A DNA stretch of 64,000 nt, from assembly GCF_000721495.1 (NCBI RefSeq), contig NZ_JOHY01000014.1:68697-132696 (forward strand), written 5' to 3'. Position 1 is the stretch's first letter, and each line of letters opens with the position of its first letter. This document shows, piece by piece, positions 8,605 to 16,811 of this stretch. The DNA is from Streptomyces sp. NRRL F-5123 (GTDB lineage: Bacteria > Actinomycetota > Actinomycetes > Streptomycetales > Streptomycetaceae). The notes under the pieces were generated by a model. That model was given only the letters and a program-made list of their open reading frames with translations, was not told where the DNA came from and made no database searches. The position numbers and the translations under genes were made by a program.

Positions 8605-10032
8605 TCAGCGTCCCTTCCCGGTGGACGTCACCCCCGTGGTCGCCGCGGGGTCGAGGGCGGCGCGGACCGCGAGGTTCTCGATTCCCCGCAGCAGCGCCTC
8701 GAAGAGCGCCGGGGGGAAGTGGTGGGTGTCGGCAGCGAAGCGGAGCAGGATGCCGTCCGGTTCGTCCTCGACGGTCAGGAACATGCGCTCGGACGGCTTG
8801 TCGGTCCGGTCCGCCCAGCGGAATCCGCTGCGCTCGCGCGCGGCGCGCAACTGCTCCCGGGTGAGGGGTCCAGCCGCGGGTGCCGCGGCGGACTCGTCGC
8901 GCCGGTCGTTGAACATGCACGAGACGCTGAAGCCGGGTCCCCGTTCCCGGGCGACCCGGTCGACCAGGTCCGCGAGCTGCCGCGGGTCGTAGTAGCCGTA
9001 CTTGTACGCGCTCAGCACGGAGCGCCGGACGCGGCCCACGGCGTCGTCCACGGTGGTGTCCGCCACGTCGAGCACGCAGAGGCCGGGCTGCGTGAGCATG
9101 CACACCACCTCTGCCAGGCCGGGGCGGAAGCGGTTGCCGACCAGGGGCCGCATCACGACCGGGTGTGCCCCGGTGACACGTGCGAGCGATATCGCGTGGA
9201 GGGCCGTCAGCACGGTGGAGGCCGTGGCGCCGGTGCGCCGCGCGAGAGCGCCGGCGGCGGGCCGCAGCGCACGGGACCGGAACTCCGCGGTCCAGTACCG
9301 CGGGCTGCGCGGGTCGCTCGCGCCGGGCGCGTTCTGCGGCGCGAGCGCGGTCAGCAGCTTCTCGTGGTAACGCAGCGCCCTGCCGCCCTGGCGGCGGCCG
9401 GCCTCGGAGCGCTGCCAGCGGGCCTGTTCCAGCTGCTGCATGCCCTCGGGCGGGGCGGTGGTCCTGGCCTCCACCTCGCGCAGCATCACCCGGGCGCCGG
9501 CGGCGTCGGTCACCAGATGGCACATGACGACGACCATGTGCGTGAGTTCGCCGTGCCGCCGGACCACGCCCATGCGGACGGGCCAGTCGTCGGCGAAGTC
9601 GAAGGGGGTGTGCCGGTAGTGCGCCTCGACGGCCGCGGCGGTCCCGTCGGGCTCCGCGTCCTCGGCGACGTCGTGGACCTCGAGGAAGACCGTGCCCGCC
9701 CCGAAGAGCTCCTGGCGGGGAGCCGACTCGGGGCCGAAGCGCAGCCGCGTGCGCATCGACGGGTTCCGGCTCACCAGGTACCGGAGCTCCTCCGCGACGT
9801 CCTGGACGGACACCCCCGCCTCCAGCCGCTTGGCACCACCCAGCGGCATCCACGAGCCGTGCCGCGTCATCGCCTCCCACAGCGACCACTGCCCCCAGGT
9901 CAGCTCCTCGACGCCCGCGCCGGGCCCCTCGAAGTCGACGGCCACGCGTTCGGCGGGGCCGGGCACCTGGTGCCCCTCGCCCTCCCCCGGTAAGCGGACC
10001 GGGTACGCGCGCCCCGCGTCGTCGGCGTTCAT
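8605..10032 (-). CDS. Stand-alone NRPS condensation-domain-like protein
   Basis: Encodes 475 residues covering one condensation-type fold and nothing else. The active-site motif appears as CHLVTDAAG (H172, D176), keeping the second His and the Asp of HHxxxDG but not the first His. Other landmarks are EELTWGQWSLWEAMTRHG at the start and RFAADTHHFPPALFEALLRGIENL near the end. ATG at 10032 is preferred because GGAGG lies eight bases before it; upstream in-frame ATG/GTG codons lack a site. No A, T or TE genes are next to it, so it could act in trans or have a non-peptide acyltransferase role. A related protein with the same ELTWGQ motif is at 51015. Confidence 0.75.
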   Translation of the reverse strand: MNADDAGRAYPVRLPGEGEGHQVPGPAERVAVDFEGPGAGVEELTWGQWSLWEAMTRHGSWMPLGGAKRLEAGVSVQDVAEELRYLVSRNPSMRTRLRFGPESAPRQELFGAGTVFLEVHDVAEDAEPDGTAAAVEAHYRHTPFDFADDWPVRMGVVRRHGELTHMVVVMCHLVTDAAGARVMLREVEARTTAPPEGMQQLEQARWQRSEAGRRQGGRALRYHEKLLTALAPQNAPGASDPRSPRYWTAEFRSRALRPAAGALARRTGATASTVLTALHAISLARVTGAHPVVMRPLVGNRFRPGLAEVVCMLTQPGLCVLDVADTTVDDAVGRVRRSVLSAYKYGYYDPRQLADLVDRVARERGPGFSVSCMFNDRRDESAAAPAAGPLTREQLRAARERSGFRWADRTDKPSERMFLTVEDEPDGILLRFAADTHHFPPALFEALLRGIENLAVRAALDPAATTGVTSTGKGR

Positions 10033-10319
10033 CGTCTGCGCCTCCATGATCTGGTCGGCCGTCACCAGCCGCCGGGGAGCCCACGGAAGACGTACGGGGC
10101 CGGTCGCGCGGCACCGACCCGCACAGGTGCGGCGGCCACCGCGAACTGCTCGGGCACCGGTCTGCCGTCCCGCCCCGTGCTCCCCCTCCCCGTTCGCGGC
10201 ACCTTACCCGTCTCCCCGGCGAACGTCTCCGGGACAGCGCACCCGGACGTGCTCGCCGTGCCGGGCGGACCGGAGGCCTGCGCGGCACGGGCCGGGTGAC
10301 GGGCCGGGGCCGCGGGGCT

Positions 10320-11078
10320 TCAGCCGGCGTCGAGGATCTCCACACCGAGCGAGGCGAGCCGCGCGACGACCGGGTCGCGCGGCTCCGCGTCGGTGACCAG
10401 TCCGCTGATCTCCGCCCAGGGCAGGACGCGGTAGGGCGAGGCCGTGCCGATCTTCTCGCGGGAGGCGAGGACGTAGGTCTCCGCGGCCCGCGCGGACAGG
10501 GCGCGCTTCATGGCCGCCTCGTCGGCGTCCCCGGTGGTCAGTCCCGCCTCGGGGTGAACGCCTGTGACGCCGAGCAAGCAGAGTTCGGCGGAGACCTGCT
10601 GCGCCGCCTCGACCGCGGCGGCGCCGCAGGTGACCGCCGAGTGCTTGAGGACCCGGCCCCCGAGCAGGAAGATCTCCGCCCGCGGGTGTTCGATCAGGGC
10701 CGCTGCGACCGTCGGGCTGTGGGTGATCACGGTGCAGTCGAGCCCCTCGGGGAGCGCCCGCGCCACGGCGAGTGCGGTGGTGCCGCCGTCGAGGATGACC
10801 GAGCCGCCCGGCCGCACCAGTCCGGCCGCCGCCGCGGCGACCCGCCGCTTGCCGTCCGGGGCCACCGCCTGCCGGGCCGCGTAGGCCGCCGTCGCGGGGG
10901 ACACGGGCAGCGCGCCGCCGTAGACGCGCTGGCACAGTCCCTCGGCGGCCAGGTCCCGCAGGTCGCGCCGGACACTGTCCTCGGAGATGCCGAAGTCGGC
11001 GGCGACGTCCTTGGCCACGACCTTTCCCGTACGGGAGAGCAGTTCGAGCAGGTGTGCGCGTCGTTCAGCGGCCAGCAT
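10320..11078 (-). CDS. DeoR-family transcriptional regulator
   Basis: Encodes 252 residues. The N-terminal winged helix is MLAAERRAHLLELLSRTGKV through DFGISEDSVRRDLRDLAAEG, followed by the DeoR sensor domain (ILDGGTTALAVARALP, GGRVLKHSAVTCG, LGVTGVHPEAGLTTGDADEA) that normally binds a phosphorylated sugar. The gene upstream region contains repeated GAACG steps immediately before the ATG that could be its own operator. Neighbouring genes give no clear sugar pathway, so the effector is unknown. Confidence 0.88.
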   Translation of the reverse strand: MLAAERRAHLLELLSRTGKVVAKDVAADFGISEDSVRRDLRDLAAEGLCQRVYGGALPVSPATAAYAARQAVAPDGKRRVAAAAAGLVRPGGSVILDGGTTALAVARALPEGLDCTVITHSPTVAAALIEHPRAEIFLLGGRVLKHSAVTCGAAAVEAAQQVSAELCLLGVTGVHPEAGLTTGDADEAAMKRALSARAAETYVLASREKIGTASPYRVLPWAEISGLVTDAEPRDPVVARLASLGVEILDAG

Positions 11079-11126
11079 TCACGTTCCTTCGCGTTCTTGC
11101 ACGATTCTGCATGTAGCGTAGCGGGC

Positions 11127-11228
11127 ATGTACGACAAGCCCGAGCCCGTCCCGACCGCGTGCCCGTACCGCCCCGGCCCCGGCGCCGCCGGGGACATCCC
11201 CCGTCGCACCGCGCTGGAGACCGCGTGA
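11127..11228 (+). CDS. Small leaderless ORF coupled to Nudix gene
   Basis: A 33-codon frame encodes MYDKPEPVPTACPYRPGPG followed by AAGDIPRRTALETA. A TAGCGT hexamer at 11114-11119 sits seven bases before the ATG, so the message is probably leaderless. Its TGA overlaps the GTG of the Nudix gene (GTGA), the classic coupling overlap. The peptide matches no family I know; it could be a coupling leader or a genuine small protein. Confidence 0.45.
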   Translation: MYDKPEPVPTACPYRPGPGAAGDIPRRTALETA

Positions 11229-11893
11229 CGCGCGGCCCGGGTGCCGACCTGCCCGACCACCGCGGACGCACCGGCCTCCACCTCACCGGACGCGACCTCG
11301 ACCGCAACCCCGGCGTCCGGATCCGCGACGTCGAGGTCACCTCCCGCGGCTGGCACGTCCTGCGCCGCACCACCTTCGACTACCGGCGCCGCGACGGGCG
11401 GTGGGAGACCCAGCAGCGCGAGACCTACGACCGCGGCAACGGGGCCGTCGTCCTGCCTTACGACGCGGGGCGCGGCTGCGTCCTGCTCACCCGGCAGTTC
11501 CGCTACCCGGCCTACGTCAACGACCACCCCGACGGCATGCTCGTCGAGGCGGCCGCCGGGCTGCTCGACGCGGACGACCCGGAGACCGCGATACGCCGCG
11601 AGAGCGCCGAGGAGCTGGGGGTACGCCTCGGCCCGCTCACCCGTGTGCTCGACGCCTACATGAGTCCGGGCTCCGTCACCGAACGCCTGCACTTCTTCGC
11701 CGCCCCCTACACACCGGCGGACCGCACCGGCATCGGCGGCGGGGTCGCGGAGGAGGGCGAGGACATCGAGGTCCTCGAACTCCCCTTCGCCGAGGCCCTC
11801 GCCATGACCGGCGACGGGCGCGTCGTGGACGGCAAGACGGTCCTGCTCCTGCAGTGGGCGGCCCTGCACGGGCCCTTCGCGGGCCGGCGCTGA
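11225..11893 (+). CDS. Nudix hydrolase, GDP-mannose pyrophosphatase-like
   Basis: Encodes 222 residues. The Nudix box is the longer form typical of the NudK subgroup: VEAAAGLLDADDPETAI, then RRESAEELGV, with metal-binding glutamates intact. Upstream text (WHVLRRTTFDYRRRDG, ETYDRGNGAVVLPYD, LLTRQFRYPAYVN) is characteristic of GDP-mannose/ADP-ribose pyrophosphatases. It would hydrolyse a nucleotide-sugar diphosphate. GTG at 11225 overlaps the stop of the preceding 33-codon frame; no separate ribosome binding site is needed if translation is coupled. Exact substrate cannot be told from sequence. Confidence 0.85.
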   Translation: MTRGPGADLPDHRGRTGLHLTGRDLDRNPGVRIRDVEVTSRGWHVLRRTTFDYRRRDGRWETQQRETYDRGNGAVVLPYDAGRGCVLLTRQFRYPAYVNDHPDGMLVEAAAGLLDADDPETAIRRESAEELGVRLGPLTRVLDAYMSPGSVTERLHFFAAPYTPADRTGIGGGVAEEGEDIEVLELPFAEALAMTGDGRVVDGKTVLLLQWAALHGPFAGRR

Positions 11894-11960
11894 GACCCTG
11901 CGCGCGGACTTCCGCTGCGCAAGGACACCTCCCGCCCGGATTCCCACGACCGGGCCCCGC

Positions 11961-12452
11961 TCACAGCCGGTGGAGCGTCACCTCCACCAGCACGCCGTCC
12001 GCCGCGACCGCGGTCATGTACGTACGGTGCGGCTGCCGCCGCCGGTCGGTCGGCGAACCGGGGTTGAGCAGCCGCAGGCCGCCGGGCGCGCGGGAGTCCC
12101 AGGGGATGTGGCTGTGACCGAAGACCAGCACGTCCGCGCCCGGGAAGCGGCGGGCGCAGCGCTGCTCGCGCCCCCGGGCGGCCCCCGTCTCGTGCACCAC
12201 GGCGAACCGCACACCGCCCACCTCGGCGTGGGCCACCTCGGGCAGCCGCGCCCGCAGCCCGGGCCCGTCGTTGTTCCCGTACACGGCCACCAGCCGCCGC
12301 GACCGCGCCGCCAGCACGTCGAGGGTGGCCTCGTCCACCCAGTCCCCGGCGTGGACGACGACATCGGCCGAGTCGACGGCGGCGAGCAACGCGGCGGGAA
12401 GCTGCCGCGCCCGCGCGGGCACGTGCGTGTCCGACGTCAGCACCAGTCGCAC
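11961..12452 (-). CDS. YfcE/MJ0936-type metallophosphoesterase
   Basis: Encodes 163 residues with every metallophosphoesterase motif in order: LTSDTH (D-x-H), HAGDWVD, GNND, VVHE and GHSHIPWDSR. This small type hydrolyses phosphodiesters such as bis-pNPP and 2',3'-cyclic or other small substrates with two metal ions. GTG at 12452 starts four bases after the stop of the F420 oxidoreductase gene, so the pair is co-transcribed and probably coupled. Confidence 0.85.
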   Translation of the reverse strand: MRLVLTSDTHVPARARQLPAALLAAVDSADVVVHAGDWVDEATLDVLAARSRRLVAVYGNNDGPGLRARLPEVAHAEVGGVRFAVVHETGAARGREQRCARRFPGADVLVFGHSHIPWDSRAPGGLRLLNPGSPTDRRRQPHRTYMTAVAADGVLVEVTLHRL

Positions 12453-12456
12453 GCGG

Positions 12457-13437
12457 TCAGCCGGTGGCGCCGGCCGGGCGCAGGCGGCGCAGCGGTTGGT
12501 CGAGTTCGCGGGCGTAGAAGTCGAGGAAGCCGTCCGGGTCGGGGCCGGCGTTCTGCAGCACGATCCGGTCGAACCCGGCGTCGAGGTGGCGCTGGACGGC
12601 ACCGGCGTAACGCTCGGGGTCGGAACCGCAGGTGAACGCCTGGCGGACGTCGTCGGTGCGCACCGTCGTGGTGGCGGCCTCGAAGTTGACGGGGTTGGGC
12701 AGTTCGCTCATCACCTTCCACCCGGTGAGCGCCCACCGCGACGACTCCCGGGCTGCCTCCGCCGCGGTCTGCTCGTCGGCCGCCCAGGCGACGGGCACCT
12801 CGGCGTACCGCGGCCCCGACCCGCCCCCGGCGCGGTAGTGCTCGACGAGCGAGGGCCTGTCCTCGGTCGCGAACAGCCCGTCGCCGAGCTCGGCGGCCAG
12901 CCGGGCCGCCTCCGGGCCACCTGCCGCCACCGCGATCAGCGGCGGCCGGTCCGGCAGGTCGAAGATCCGTGCGTCCTCCAGCCGCAGGTGAGCCCCCTGG
13001 TACGACCGGTAGCCGCCCTGCCACAGCAGCCGGATGATCTCCAGCGCCTCCCGCAGCCGCTCGTGCCGCTCCTGCGCCGACTCCGGAAAGCCCGGCCCCA
13101 CGACATGCTCGTTGAGCCGCTCACCCGCACCCACCCCGAGGACGAACCGGTCGCCGCACAGCAGCGCCAGCGTGGCGGCCGCCTGCGCGATCACCGCCGG
13201 GTGGTAGCGCACCGTCGGACACGTCACCCCCGTCGCGAGCCCGACCCGCTCGGTCCTGACCGCGATCGCCCCCAGCACCGTCCACGCGAAAGGCGAGTGC
13301 CCCTGTACGTCGAGCCACGGGTGGAAGTGGTCGCTCATCTCCACGAAGTCGAACCCCGCGGCCTCCGCACGCACCGCCTGCCGGACGAGCTCCTGCGGGC
13401 CGAAGGCCTCGGCGGCGAGCTTGTAACCGATCTCCAT
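12457..13437 (-). CDS. F420-dependent LLM-class oxidoreductase
   Basis: Encodes 326 residues of a luciferase-like TIM barrel. MEIGYKLAAEAFGPQELVRQ and FDFVEMSDHFHPWLDVQGHSPF match the branch that includes F420-dependent glucose-6-phosphate dehydrogenase, whose SDHF segment holds the catalytic histidine. GVGAGERLNEHVVG is the F420-phosphate loop. The substrate may be a sugar phosphate or another alcohol. It leads a two-gene unit with the phosphoesterase at 12452. Confidence 0.87.
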   Translation of the reverse strand: MEIGYKLAAEAFGPQELVRQAVRAEAAGFDFVEMSDHFHPWLDVQGHSPFAWTVLGAIAVRTERVGLATGVTCPTVRYHPAVIAQAAATLALLCGDRFVLGVGAGERLNEHVVGPGFPESAQERHERLREALEIIRLLWQGGYRSYQGAHLRLEDARIFDLPDRPPLIAVAAGGPEAARLAAELGDGLFATEDRPSLVEHYRAGGGSGPRYAEVPVAWAADEQTAAEAARESSRWALTGWKVMSELPNPVNFEAATTTVRTDDVRQAFTCGSDPERYAGAVQRHLDAGFDRIVLQNAGPDPDGFLDFYARELDQPLRRLRPAGATG

Positions 13438-13565
13438 CCGCCCATCCTCGCCCCCCGCGGCCGTCCCCTCCCCACGCCGCCCCCCTGGGCGCCCACCACC
13501 ATCCGAACGGCGGACACCCCCGGCCGCCCCGTGCCGGCGGCTCCGCGCCGGGGGAGAGGAGCGGG

Positions 13566-13751
13566 TCAGTGCCTGCCGGCGATGGTGAAGAGGAAGTAGA
13601 GGTACGCGGCGAGGCCGTGGGCGACGACGACGTAGACCAGCACGCGCAGGACGACGCCGCGCTGCTTGCGGCGCTCGGTGCCGTTGGTGGTGGGGACGAC
13701 GGCGGGAGCGAGCGGCCGGACGTCGTGCGGGGTGCCGCCGGTGGTGGTCAT
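13566..13751 (-). CDS. Small membrane protein, DUF6126-like
   Basis: Encodes 61 residues from the ATG at 13751, which has GGAGGACAAGGAC immediately upstream. The first 35 residues are polar with a RRKQRG basic patch; residues 36-58 (VLRVLVYVVVAHGLAAYLYFLF) form one membrane helix. Small proteins of this shape are often found just downstream of XRE-cupin regulators in Streptomyces, as here, and carry the DUF6126 label; I recall that association rather than having checked it. Confidence 0.7.
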   Translation of the reverse strand: MTTTGGTPHDVRPLAPAVVPTTNGTERRKQRGVVLRVLVYVVVAHGLAAYLYFLFTIAGRH

Positions 13752-13797
13752 GTCCTTGTCCTCCAAGGTGCCGGGCGGTGACCCGGCGTCATGTGCC

Positions 13798-14466
13798 TCA
13801 GTGGGTGGTGGGTCCGCGGTGTGCCGCGGAGGTACGGGACGGCGGGGGGCCCACGCACAGCGCGGACGTCTCGCTCTGCATGAGCGTGTGGACGAACAGC
13901 ACGTCGGCGCCCGTCCCGCCGGTCGCCGCGAGCCGGTGCGGCACGAGCGAGTCGAAGTGCGCGGAGTCCCCGGGCGCCAGGGTGTGGACGCGCTCGCCGA
14001 GCGTCAGCTCCAGCGTGCCGCCGGTGACGTACAGCCACTCCTCGCCGGGGTGCACGCGCACCAGCGCGCGCTGCGCTCCCGCCTCGGCCGGGATGTGCAG
14101 CCGCAGCGCCTGCATGGCCCGCCCGTTCCCGCCGGCCCGCCAGTACGTCCAGCCCCCTGCGGGCACCGCGGCGGCGGTGGCGCCGCGTACGATGGGGTCG
14201 GGTTCGCCCGCGGTCTCGCCGAGCAGGTCGGAGACGGTGGTGCCGTACATCCGGGCGAGCCCGAGCAGCACCGGGAGCGACGGCTGGCGCAGACCGGACT
14301 CCAGCCGCGACAGGTGCGCGGCGGACAGTCCGGCGCGGGCGGCGGCGCTCTCCAGCGTCAGGCCCGCCGCCTGCCGCAGGTCCCGCAGCCGCGGGGCCAG
14401 CACCAGGTCGTCGCCGGGCCCGGCCGAAGCGGGCGGTGCGGGGGGCCGGTGGTCGGTGGCTGCCAT
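13798..14466 (-). CDS. XRE-family regulator with cupin domain
   Basis: Encodes 222 residues. Residues about 25-80 are an XRE helix-turn-helix (RLRDLRQAAGLTLESAAARAGLSAAHLSRLESGLRQPSLPVLLGLARMYG); residues 120-200 are a cupin sensor (VHPGEEWLYVTGGTLELTLGERVHTLAPGDSAHFDSLVPHRL). Regulators of this type bind small ligands or metals and usually control the neighbouring gene. The gene is divergent from a thioredoxin-reductase-like flavoprotein, and a palindrome with AGGCAAA half-sites lies 31 bases outside its start. ATG at 14466 is the first in frame after that operator. Confidence 0.88.
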   Translation of the reverse strand: MAATDHRPPAPPASAGPGDDLVLAPRLRDLRQAAGLTLESAAARAGLSAAHLSRLESGLRQPSLPVLLGLARMYGTTVSDLLGETAGEPDPIVRGATAAAVPAGGWTYWRAGGNGRAMQALRLHIPAEAGAQRALVRVHPGEEWLYVTGGTLELTLGERVHTLAPGDSAHFDSLVPHRLAATGGTGADVLFVHTLMQSETSALCVGPPPSRTSAAHRGPTTH

Positions 14467-14496
14467 GCGTCCATGGAACAGCAGCGTGTGCCGCAG

Positions 14497-14523
14497 AGGC
14501 AAAAAGTTTGCCTCACAGGCAAA
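14497..14523. promoter_or_regulatory. Probable operator of the XRE-cupin regulator
   Basis: AGGCAAA-AAG-TTTGCCT at 14497-14513 is a perfect 7-bp inverted repeat with a three-base spacer, and a further direct half-site AGGCAAA follows at 14517-14523. It lies between the divergent regulator and flavoprotein genes and is one of the few AT-rich spots here, so it is the likely binding site. Confidence 0.65.
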
Positions 14524-14656
14524 AGAGCTTCCGCGGCCTCTGCCCGCGGTCCCCGCCCGGCCCTTCCGGCGGACCCTCCCTTGTTGCCGGAACGGCACCG
14601 GTGTTTGCCGTACCGCCCCGCCTCCGCCGACCATCGCCGGCGAGGAGGCACCCGAC

Positions 14657-15649
14657 ATGACGAACAGCCATCCGTACGAACGCCCCGCCGACGGGCACGA
14701 GGTCCTGGTCATCGGCGGCGGCGCCGCGGGCCTTGCCGCGGCCGCGACGCTCGCCCGCGCCCGCCGCTCCGTCCTGGTGGTCGACGCCGGCCGGCCGCGC
14801 AACGCGCCCGCGTCCGGCGTCCACACCTACCTCGCCCGCGAGGGCACCCCGCCGGCCGAACTGCTCGCCGCCGGACGCGCCGAGGTCCGCGGATACGGCG
14901 GCGACATCCGGCAGGGCACCGCCACCGCCGCCGAGCGCGCCGGTGACGGCGGTTTCCGGGTCACGCTGGACGACGGGACCGTGCTGGCCGCCGCCCGGCT
15001 GCTGGTCACCACCGGCCTGACCGACGAGCTGCCCGAGGTCCCGGGCCTGGCCGAACTGTGGGGGCGCGACGTGCTGCACTGCCCCTACTGCCACGGCTGG
15101 GAGGTGCGCGACCGCGCGGTGGGAGTCCTCGGCACCTCGGCCCTGGCCGTGCACCAGGCCCTGCTGTGGCGGCAGTGGACCGACCGCGTGACCCTCTTCC
15201 TGCACACCGCGCCCGAGCCGGACGACGAGGCGTACGAGCGGCTGGCCGCGCGCGGCATCGCGGTCGTCGACGGCGAGGTCACCCGGCTCGTCGCCGAGGA
15301 CGGCAGACTCACCGCCGCCGAGCTGGCCGGCGGGCGCCGGGTCGGATGCGACGCACTGGCCGTCGCCACCCGCCTCACCGCCAACTCGGCGGTCCTGGAA
15401 GGCCTCGGCCTGGCCGCGGAGGAGATGCGGATGGGCGGGCCGGTCATCGGCACCCGCATCCCCGCCGACCCGACGGGCGCCACGGCCGTGCCCGGCGTGT
15501 GGGTCGCGGGCAACGTCGCCAACCCCGTCGAGCAGGTCATCGGCGCCGCTGCCGCCGGGGTGCGCGCGGGCGCGGCGATCAACGCCGACCTCGTCGAGGC
15601 CGACACCCGGCGGGCGGTCGAGGCGGCGCGCGCGGCGGCCGCGGCGTAG
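14657..15649 (+). CDS. Thioredoxin-reductase-like FAD oxidoreductase
   Basis: Encodes 330 residues. The FAD loop is VLVIGGGAAGLAAAATLARARR near the N-terminus, the redox pair is C142-PYC-C145 in LHCPYCHGWEVRD, and VWVAGNVANPVEQVIGAAAAGVRAG near the end binds FAD. The NADPH loop is weak (GVLGTSALAVHQALL), as in the ferredoxin- or flavin-linked and natural-product dithiol oxidase branches of this superfamily, so it may not be a classical TrxB. ATG at 14657 follows GAGGAGG. The divergent XRE-cupin regulator probably controls it. Confidence 0.85.
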   Translation: MTNSHPYERPADGHEVLVIGGGAAGLAAAATLARARRSVLVVDAGRPRNAPASGVHTYLAREGTPPAELLAAGRAEVRGYGGDIRQGTATAAERAGDGGFRVTLDDGTVLAAARLLVTTGLTDELPEVPGLAELWGRDVLHCPYCHGWEVRDRAVGVLGTSALAVHQALLWRQWTDRVTLFLHTAPEPDDEAYERLAARGIAVVDGEVTRLVAEDGRLTAAELAGGRRVGCDALAVATRLTANSAVLEGLGLAAEEMRMGGPVIGTRIPADPTGATAVPGVWVAGNVANPVEQVIGAAAAGVRAGAAINADLVEADTRRAVEAARAAAAA

Positions 15650-15658
15650 CCGGGGGGC

Positions 15659-15688
15659 GGGCCCCGGGACCGTGCGGGCCCGGGGCCC
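15659..15688 (+). terminator. Terminator hairpin after flavoprotein gene
   Basis: GGGCCCCGGG pairs perfectly with CCCGGGGCCC across a ten-base loop, ten bases after the stop codon of the flavoprotein gene. There is no U-run. The rest of the interval to 15997 is GC-rich filler in which I see no gene; only the last 50 bases turn AT-richer and may hold the promoter of the next gene. Confidence 0.5.
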
Positions 15689-15997
15689 GGGCCGGCGTGG
15701 GCGGCCGCGCGCCGCCGGCGGGTCGGGGGAGCGCCCGGTGGAGTGGGCCCGCTCCGGTGAGGGCGGCCCGGGGCCCGGGGCGTGCGCGGCCGGGGCTGCT
15801 GCGGAGGCGGCGGCCGCGTGCCGCGGGCGGTCGGGGGCCTGCTCCGGCGGCGACCGTGCGCCGCGCGGTGGTCAGGGGAGCGCCGGGGGCGTACGCCGTC
15901 CGGTTCGCGCCGGGGCGCACTTCCGCACGCCGTTGCCGGACACCCGGTCGAACCAGATTCAATAGGGGCAATTCAGGCTGGCAGCAGGGAGCCCCGC

Positions 15998-16732
15998 ATG
16001 ATGACCGACCGCACCGCCGCCGCGGTGGTCTTCGACGCGCCCTTCACCGACCGGACGGCCTGGGCGGCCGGCCGCACCTCCGCCTACCCCGCCGACGGGC
16101 GCAACCCCGGCGACAACAAGCTCGACCGCATCGGGCCCGGCTGCGCGCCCACCGCCGACGGGGTCCTCACCGCCCGCCGCGCCCCCGACGGCGGCTGGCA
16201 CTGCGCGCTGGTCTCCACCGAGTACGCCCCCGGCGGCTTCGAGCTGCTGCCGGAGGACGAGCTGACCGCCACCTGCGTCGTCCACGACCTCCAGGGCGCC
16301 TGGCCCGCGCTGTGGACATGGGGGCGCGACACGGGCCACGGGCCGCAGCCCGGCCACGGCGAGGTCGACGCGTTCGAGTACCACCCCGACCACCCGCGGA
16401 TGCTGGAGCTGACCAACCACGTCCGCTGCGCCGGGCACTACGCCGAGGACGCCGTCACCCCCGGCGTCCCCTTCGAGCTGCGCGTCGTCTTCGGCGCCCG
16501 CAGCGTCGAGTGGTACGCCGACGAGCGCCTGCTCTACGCCGACAACCGCGGGGTCGGCCCGCACTGGCGCGCCTGGCCCGTGGTCTGCATGAGCGTCGCC
16601 GCCGGGCGGTACGGCCACCTGGCGCCCGAGGCCGGCGCGGACGAGCTGGCGTGGCGGTGCACGGGACTGACCGTGCGCCGCCCCGCGCCCGGAATCCCCC
16701 GAATCCTGCCCGCCGAAAAGTCGTATGAATGA
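15998..16732 (+). CDS. GH16-like concanavalin-fold protein, not secreted
   Basis: Encodes 244 residues. The segment LQGAWPALWTWGRDTGHG followed by GEVDAFEYHPDHP resembles the ExDxxE active-site strand of family 16 glycoside hydrolases (laminarinase/lichenase type), and ELRVVFGARSVEWYADERLLYADNR is the usual later strand. There is no signal peptide, odd for an enzyme normally acting on extracellular beta-glucans, so it may instead be a cytoplasmic lectin-like or intracellular hydrolase. Start at 15998 or the adjacent ATG at 16001 (ATGATG) is supported by a GGGA site. Confidence 0.7.
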   Translation: MMTDRTAAAVVFDAPFTDRTAWAAGRTSAYPADGRNPGDNKLDRIGPGCAPTADGVLTARRAPDGGWHCALVSTEYAPGGFELLPEDELTATCVVHDLQGAWPALWTWGRDTGHGPQPGHGEVDAFEYHPDHPRMLELTNHVRCAGHYAEDAVTPGVPFELRVVFGARSVEWYADERLLYADNRGVGPHWRAWPVVCMSVAAGRYGHLAPEAGADELAWRCTGLTVRRPAPGIPRILPAEKSYE

Positions 16733-16811
16733 TCGCTGCGACAGCGGGCAGGCGCAGGTCCGACATCCCTGCGCGCCAGGGGTCCCTGAGCAATGGAACG
16801 GAGTCGGTGCA

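Noticed and set aside
12271..13599. 442-codon plus-strand frame opposite the F420 oxidoreductase
   Set aside because: Antisense shadow; the minus strand encodes a complete LLM-class protein.
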